The notes beneath the pieces are model-generated. The model searched no databases. It worked only from the letters and a program-made list of their open reading frames with translations, and was not told where the DNA came from. Shown one piece after another: positions 59,866 to 64,000 of a stretch of DNA of 64,000 nucleotides. Positions within the stretch are counted from its first letter, which is position 1; every line of letters begins with the position of its first letter. Position numbers and translations under genes: made by a program. This DNA comes from Bacteriovorax stolpii (GTDB lineage Bacteria > Bdellovibrionota > UBA2428): the NCBI GenBank assembly GCA_945881775.1, contig CAMCVE010000010.1, positions 1 to 64,000 on the forward strand, read 5' to 3'.

Positions 59866-60164
59866 GGCTGATGATGAAATCGATGAAAATTCTCTCTGCA
59901 ACTGTCTTTTCTCTCGTGGCCAGCGTGGCTTCGGCTCAACCTCAAGGCTACCAGATGCCGGGTGGCACGTTGGGCGGCAATTACCAGCCGTCGATGCAAC
60001 CTGGCGCTTATCAGGCACCCGCAGCCCAAGGTCCTGGCGAGCATATGGCCTATCAGTCCGGTGGCACACAGCCTTGTGCACCACGGGGCGGCTATTCTTC
60101 CATTGAGGGTCCGATTGCCAATGGAGCTGTGATCGTCCCGTCGAGCGGCTCCTCGCACAACTAA
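59862..60164 (+). CDS. Secreted Gln/Pro/Gly-rich peptide
   Basis: The 100-aa protein has a signal peptide (KSMKILSATVFSLVASVASAQ) and a low-complexity mature part rich in Gln, Pro, Gly, Tyr and Ser (PQGYQMPGGTLGGNYQPSMQPGAYQAP). Its start overlaps the RHS stop by ATGA, so it is co-translated; ATGs at 59871 and 59874 also precede the signal with similar ribosome-binding sites. No family was recognised. Position makes it a candidate partner of the RHS protein. Confidence 0.6.
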   Translation: MRLMMKSMKILSATVFSLVASVASAQPQGYQMPGGTLGGNYQPSMQPGAYQAPAAQGPGEHMAYQSGGTQPCAPRGGYSSIEGPIANGAVIVPSSGSSHN

Positions 60165-60176
60165 GTTCCGGGACTC

Positions 60177-60755
60177 ATGCGAATTTCGGGCGGTCTCTGG
60201 AGTGGGCGAACACTTCTCGCCCCGCGAGGCGATGTCACTCGCCCTACAAGCGACGGCAATCGCCAAGCTCTCTTCAATATTCTTCAACACGGCCTGGCCC
60301 ACCAAAGTCGCAATGTCGCCGACCTTTTTGCGGGGTCGGGGTCGATTGGTTTTGAGGCACTTTCGCACGGAGCCCAGAGTGTTGTCTTTTTTGAGAATGA
60401 TCGTGAAGCGCTAAAAGTTCTCCGCAAGAACTGCGAGAATCTGGGTCTCGCAGCGGAGTCTGTCGAGATCATTACGGAGTCGCGTCCGGAGAGCTGGGCG
60501 GGTCTTTTGCGCCGCCGGGTTGAAAGGTTGGGTCCCTTAGACACCATCTTCTGCGATCCTCCTTACGGCAAAGGACTCGCCGAACGGGCCATCAAGGCTC
60601 TTTTAAAAGTTCCCGAGATATTGCAGCCCGAAAACGCTCTGATCTACGCTGAGATCGGCATTCGCGAAGAAACTCCTGTCTTTGAAGGTTGGAGCTGCGT
60701 CCAGCGTCGGGATAAGGGCTCGAGCGGGCAGTGCTTTTTCGTTCGGCAGAGTTGA
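60177..60755 (+). CDS. rsmD: 16S rRNA m2G966 methyltransferase RsmD
   Basis: The 192-aa protein starts MRISGGLWSGRTLLAPRGDVTRPTSDGNRQALFNIL, followed by DLFAGSGSIGFEALSHGA (SAM site), and the catalytic FCDPPYGKG motif. It methylates G966 of 16S rRNA. No other genes of this class are near, but it precedes coaD, which is a common pairing in bacteria. The gap to coaD is 33 bp. Confidence 0.93.
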   Translation: MRISGGLWSGRTLLAPRGDVTRPTSDGNRQALFNILQHGLAHQSRNVADLFAGSGSIGFEALSHGAQSVVFFENDREALKVLRKNCENLGLAAESVEIITESRPESWAGLLRRRVERLGPLDTIFCDPPYGKGLAERAIKALLKVPEILQPENALIYAEIGIREETPVFEGWSCVQRRDKGSSGQCFFVRQS

Positions 60756-60788
60756 CCTGCGCGCCGCCCTCATGAATGCTGGGGCCCC

Positions 60789-61295
60789 ATGGAGCGCAGG
60801 GCCGTCTACGCCGGGAGCTTTGATCCTCCCACCTTCGGACATTTTGATGTCATCAAAAAAATGTCCCATTTGTTCGACGTGATTCACGTCGTCGTGGCCC
60901 ACAATTCTCGAAAGAAGACCCTCTTTACGGCCGAAGAGCGCGTGCGCCTTGTGCAAGGGGCGCTGGATGCGATGGGACTCACGGCAAAAGTTAAAGTTAC
61001 CCACCACGATGGTCTTGTGGCTGACTACGCAACTCAAGTGGGTGCAAAATTTCTCGTGCGAGGGCTGCGTGCCGTGAGCGATTACGAGAATGAACTCCAG
61101 ATTGCGACGATGAATCGAAAACTTGGGTCGGGACTCGAGACGCTGCTTGTGCTGGCCGACGAGAATCACTTCTTTGTGAGCAGCTCCCTCGTCAAAGAAA
61201 TTGCCCACCACGGTGGGCCTCTGCACGAACTTGTTCCTCTCAATGTTGAATCGGCCCTCAAGAAGAAGATCGCTCAGGAAGGTGGCAAATCATGA
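60789..61295 (+). CDS. coaD: Phosphopantetheine adenylyltransferase
   Basis: The 168-aa protein has the nucleotidyltransferase site YAGSFDPPTFGHFDVI (T/HxGH-type), LFTAEERVRLVQGAL, RGLRAVSDYENELQIATMNRKL and the FVSSSLVKEIA motif near the C-terminus. It makes dephospho-CoA from 4'-phosphopantetheine and ATP. The PPTFGH version (rather than PITNGH) is a small variation. It overlaps the aminotransferase start by 4 bp. Confidence 0.93.
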   Translation: MERRAVYAGSFDPPTFGHFDVIKKMSHLFDVIHVVVAHNSRKKTLFTAEERVRLVQGALDAMGLTAKVKVTHHDGLVADYATQVGAKFLVRGLRAVSDYENELQIATMNRKLGSGLETLLVLADENHFFVSSSLVKEIAHHGGPLHELVPLNVESALKKKIAQEGGKS

Positions 61296-62461
61296 TTCCA
61301 GAAAAAGTCCAAGAAAGTCTCACGCTCGCGCTGCTCGGCAAAGTTCGCGAAATGAAAGCGCGAGGCGAAGACGTGGTCTCGTTTGCCGCTGGAGAGCCGG
61401 ATTTCGACACCCCCTCGTTCATCATCGAAGAAGCCACACGAAGCATGAAGGCGGGCAACACTCGCTACGTCGCGAGCCAAGGCCAACCCAATCTCCGCGA
61501 AGCAATCGCCACAGATTACCGCGAACGTCTCGCCTCGAAATGGGTCACTCCCGCAAACATCGTTGTCACAGGCGGAGCCAAGCAAGGTCTTTATCTGCTG
61601 ATGGACGTGATCATGGAGCCCGGAGACGAAGCCCTAATCCCCGTCCCCTACTGGGTCTCCTATCCGAGCATCGTGAAGTCTGTGAGTGGCGTTGCAAAGC
61701 CGCTGGCTTGCCAAGAAGCCAACGGATACTTCCCCACGGCGGCGGAGCTCGAGGCGGCCTACACTCCCAAGACGAAAATTCTTTTATTCTCTTCGCCCGG
61801 AAACCCTTCGGGCACCATGATACGAGAAACCCAGCTCAAAGAGATCATCGACTGGTGCGCGAAGCGCAAAGTCTATCTACTTTACGACGAACTCTATGAG
61901 CGCCTCGTGCTCAGCCCCGAGCGCAAACACATTTCAGCACTGTCGCTCGTGGATGAATCGGCTTCAGAGTACGTCTTCGCGATCAACGCGTGTTCCAAGA
62001 CGATGGCAATGACGGGCTGGCGCCTCGGTTGGATCGCGGGTCACCCCGAGAACATCAAGCGCCTCACGGCCATCCAAAGTCAGATGGTGACGTGTTTCCC
62101 GGGATTCATCCAGGATGCGGCCGCCAAAGGACTGCGCGAAGCCGAAGGGTTCTTAGAGCCAATTGTGAAGGCCTACAGAGCACGTCGCGACCTCATTCTC
62201 ACGGGCATCAATTCGATCCCGGGTCTGAAGTGCATCAAACCCGACGGCGCCTTTTATCTTTTTGTGGATGTCTCTGCAGTGATTCAGAAAAAAGGCTGGG
62301 CCGATGAAAAAGACTTCGCTGCAAAAATTCTCGAATCCGAGCGCGTCGTTGTTGTGCCTGGGGGCTCCATGGGCATGAAGGGCTGGGTTCGTCTCTCATT
62401 TGCAACAAGCGAAGAAGAGATCAAAATGGGCATCGAGCGCTTCAGGCGCTTCTGCGATTGA
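61292..62461 (+). CDS. Aspartate aminotransferase-type (class I/II) PLP enzyme
   Basis: The 389-aa protein has SFAAGEPDFDTPSFI, the FSSPGNPSGTMI binding motif, YDELYERLVL and the PLP-Lys region NACSKTMAMTGWRLGWIAGHP. This is the bacterial AspAT Ib group, which moves amino groups between aspartate or other amino acids and 2-oxoglutarate. Exact substrate cannot be told by sequence. It is translationally coupled to coaD and ends 5 bp from the convergent trmFO stop. Confidence 0.88.
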   Translation: MIPEKVQESLTLALLGKVREMKARGEDVVSFAAGEPDFDTPSFIIEEATRSMKAGNTRYVASQGQPNLREAIATDYRERLASKWVTPANIVVTGGAKQGLYLLMDVIMEPGDEALIPVPYWVSYPSIVKSVSGVAKPLACQEANGYFPTAAELEAAYTPKTKILLFSSPGNPSGTMIRETQLKEIIDWCAKRKVYLLYDELYERLVLSPERKHISALSLVDESASEYVFAINACSKTMAMTGWRLGWIAGHPENIKRLTAIQSQMVTCFPGFIQDAAAKGLREAEGFLEPIVKAYRARRDLILTGINSIPGLKCIKPDGAFYLFVDVSAVIQKKGWADEKDFAAKILESERVVVVPGGSMGMKGWVRLSFATSEEEIKMGIERFRRFCD

Positions 62462-62466
62462 TAAGG

Positions 62467-63849
62467 CTAGAACAACGCCATCCAGTGTTTGAACTGACGC
62501 TGGCCGCGCTCTGCGAGACGCAATTTCTTTTGTTTGTCGCGAGGATTGATCTCTAACAGGGGCACAAGTCCCCAATTGATGTTCATGGGTTGGAAGTTTT
62601 TCTGGGGGCCGCCGTAAACTGCGTGCACCAAAGCGCCGAGTGCCGTGGTCTGCGGAGGTGGCGGTGGATTTTCTTGGCCCCGAAGTTCGAGGTCGATCAT
62701 GCGGCCGACGTAAGCGCCGACAGCGCAACTCTCGAGGTATCCTTCCACGCCGGTGATTTGTCCCGCAAATCGGAGCCAAGGAGCGCGCTTGAGTCGCAAA
62801 TTGGAATCCAAAAGACTTGGTGAGTGGATGAAGGTGTTTCTGTGGAGGCTTCCCATTCGGTAAAACTCGGCGTTCTCGAGTCCGGGAATCATCGCGAAGA
62901 GGCGTTTTTGCTCGGGGTATTTCAGCTTGGTCTGGAAACCGACCATGCTCCACGCGCGGCCCTCGGTGTCCTCTTTGCGAAGTTGCACCACAGCGAAAGG
63001 ACGCTCATTCGTGCGAGGGTCCGTAAGTCCCACGGGTTTCATGGGACCAAAGAGCAGTGAGCGATCTCCTCGTTCGAGGATGGCCTCGATCGGCTGACAT
63101 CCTTGAAAATAAATGGCCTTTTCGAAATCATGTGGCTCCACTTTCTCTGCATTCTTGAGCTCAGAGATAAAGGCATGGAACTGCTCTTCGGTGAAAGGAC
63201 AGTTGAGATAGTCGCCGTCCGAGGCAATTTCTTGGCCGGAGAGATCCTTGTCGTAGCGGTTTTGCAGGAAGGCCACCGAGGTGTCGATTGTCGAGCCGTC
63301 AACGATCGGCGCGATGGCGTCATAAAAATAAAGATTCTCTCCAACGAAGGGTGAGAGACTCGCGGCGAAATCTTCGGAGGTCAGAGGACCTGTGGCGATT
63401 ACCACGGGCAGAAGCCCGCGCAGTCCTTCGATCTTGAGCTCTTCATGGTGAGAGATCGCTTGCCGGAGCACAGTGACGTTCGGGTGAGCCTCAAGCGCCT
63501 CGGTGATTGTTTGACTGAATTTGATACGATCCACGGCGAGCGCCTGACCCGCGGGCACCTCGGCTCCTGCGGCAGCCTGAAGAATCAGCGACGAGAGCTG
63601 TCCCAGTTCCCATTTCAAAAGACCGGGGGCACTTTCGGGGTCTTTGGACTTGAGGGAATTGCTGCACACGAGTTCGGCAAAGAGCGGACCGGTGTGAGCC
63701 TCATTGGATCTTTCGGGTCGCTGTTCGATGAGGAGCACCCTGCGTCCAGCGCGAGCCAGTTGCCAGGCGCACTCCGACCCGGCCAGTCCGGCTCCCAAAA
63801 CCACAGCTTCGATTTGATTGTTACGCGCAAGTTCCTGAAGTTTCGTCAT
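62467..63849 (-). CDS. trmFO: tRNA uracil-54 methyltransferase TrmFO (folate-dependent)
   Basis: The 460-aa flavoprotein has the N-terminal FAD motif VVLGAGLAGSECAWQLARAG, AELVCSNSLKSKDPESAPGLLKWELGQL, YDAIAPIVDGSTIDTSVAF and the C-terminal GQITGVEGYLESCAVGAYVG. It makes 5-methyluridine-54 in tRNA using methylene-THF, typical of bacteria without TrmA. It is divergent from a membrane-protein gene at 63897 across 47 bp. Confidence 0.96.
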   Translation of the reverse strand: MTKLQELARNNQIEAVVLGAGLAGSECAWQLARAGRRVLLIEQRPERSNEAHTGPLFAELVCSNSLKSKDPESAPGLLKWELGQLSSLILQAAAGAEVPAGQALAVDRIKFSQTITEALEAHPNVTVLRQAISHHEELKIEGLRGLLPVVIATGPLTSEDFAASLSPFVGENLYFYDAIAPIVDGSTIDTSVAFLQNRYDKDLSGQEIASDGDYLNCPFTEEQFHAFISELKNAEKVEPHDFEKAIYFQGCQPIEAILERGDRSLLFGPMKPVGLTDPRTNERPFAVVQLRKEDTEGRAWSMVGFQTKLKYPEQKRLFAMIPGLENAEFYRMGSLHRNTFIHSPSLLDSNLRLKRAPWLRFAGQITGVEGYLESCAVGAYVGRMIDLELRGQENPPPPPQTTALGALVHAVYGGPQKNFQPMNINWGLVPLLEINPRDKQKKLRLAERGQRQFKHWMALF

Positions 63850-63896
63850 TATTGGTCCTTGCTTTCATGGCAGTGGTTTTTTAGAGTCTTGCCGCA

Positions 63897-64000
63897 ATGA
63901 GCCGGAAACTGCAAGGGCTTTTGGGTGAGATCAAAGATGCACCCTTTTTCCCGGTCTACGCCTTCTTTCTAATTTTCTTCGTCTTGAGGGCGCTCGTCTC
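63897..64000 (+). CDS. Start of a membrane protein (truncated by window end)
   Basis: From the ATG at 63897 the visible 34 residues read SRKLQGLLGEIKDAPFF and then a membrane helix (PVYAFFLIFFVLRALV). The ORF is open to the end of the window. It is divergent from trmFO, and nothing else can be said about its family. Confidence 0.45.
   Translation, partial: MSRKLQGLLGEIKDAPFFPVYAFFLIFFVLRALV

Noticed and set aside
1-64000. tRNA, rRNA, CRISPR array, prophage or intact insertion sequence
   Set aside because: No T-loop/acceptor patterns, direct-repeat arrays, transposase or integrase frames were found on reading both strands.

Overview
The window looks like a chromosomal segment of a predatory or free-living member of the Bdellovibrionota (Bdellovibrio-like). 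This is inferred from content: many secreted proteins and lipoproteins, two flagellin genes of the short (about 275 aa) type, Tad/Flp-pilus gene sets, NtrC-type regulators, SPOR and EF-hand-like proteins, and LPS genes (gmhA, UXS-like, LptC/LptA-like) mixed with housekeeping genes. No rRNA, tRNA, CRISPR array, phage or intact insertion sequence was seen. The genes are dense, often with 4-bp ATGA overlaps, and codon use looks uniform, so most of the window reads as core genome.

Layout. 1-6.4 kb: end of dnaJ, a small K+ channel-like protein, a secreted protein, an LpoA-like lipoprotein, and lon with a strong terminator. 6.4-11.7 kb: ssb and gmhA, two divergent sugar-nucleotide SDR genes, a flippase-like membrane protein, recO and a DUF192 protein. 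11.7-13.9 kb (minus strand): a satellite Tad-like operon with a Flp-type pilin, a TadE-like protein and a SAF/CpaB-like protein but no motor. 14-16.4 kb: a SPOR protein, an odd sigma54-type ATPase and an EF-hand-like lipoprotein. 16.4-27.7 kb: ribbon-helix-helix/lepA, pyrB-carA-unknown-carB, greA, recG. 27.7-32.4 kb: peroxiredoxin, tatA, an LptC/LptA-like protein, an outer-membrane-like protein, an IMPase. 32.4-38 kb: asparaginase, an NtrC-type response regulator and a histidine kinase separated by a 268-bp element with perfect 32-bp inverted repeats, then a receiver-like protein and a beta-barrel-like protein. 38-42.2 kb: two flagellins flanking a large secreted protein of unknown function. 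42.5-47.2 kb: the start of a dcw cluster (rsmH, ftsL, ftsI, murE) meeting a convergent glycosyltransferase. 48.3-60.2 kb: a predicted secreted metalloprotease lipoprotein, then the main Tad/Flp locus (three Flp-type pilins, two TadE/G-like proteins, CpaB, the CpaC secretin, a fused CpaE-CpaF ATPase, one TadB), an RHS/YD-repeat protein and a Gln/Pro/Gly-rich secreted peptide. 60.2-64 kb: rsmD, coaD, an aminotransferase, trmFO and the start of a membrane protein.

The most distinctive material is the Tad locus. It has a MinD/CpaE-CpaF fusion ATPase, no tadC or prepilin peptidase in the window, a sigma28-like promoter in front of the pilins, and a motor-less companion operon 37 kb away. Secondary points are the operator-like repeats bracketing a sigma28-like flagellin promoter, the long inverted-repeat element in the kinase-regulator operon, a sigma54-type ATPase with GAFTSA and no DNA-binding domain, and an SDR enzyme whose catalytic Tyr is His.
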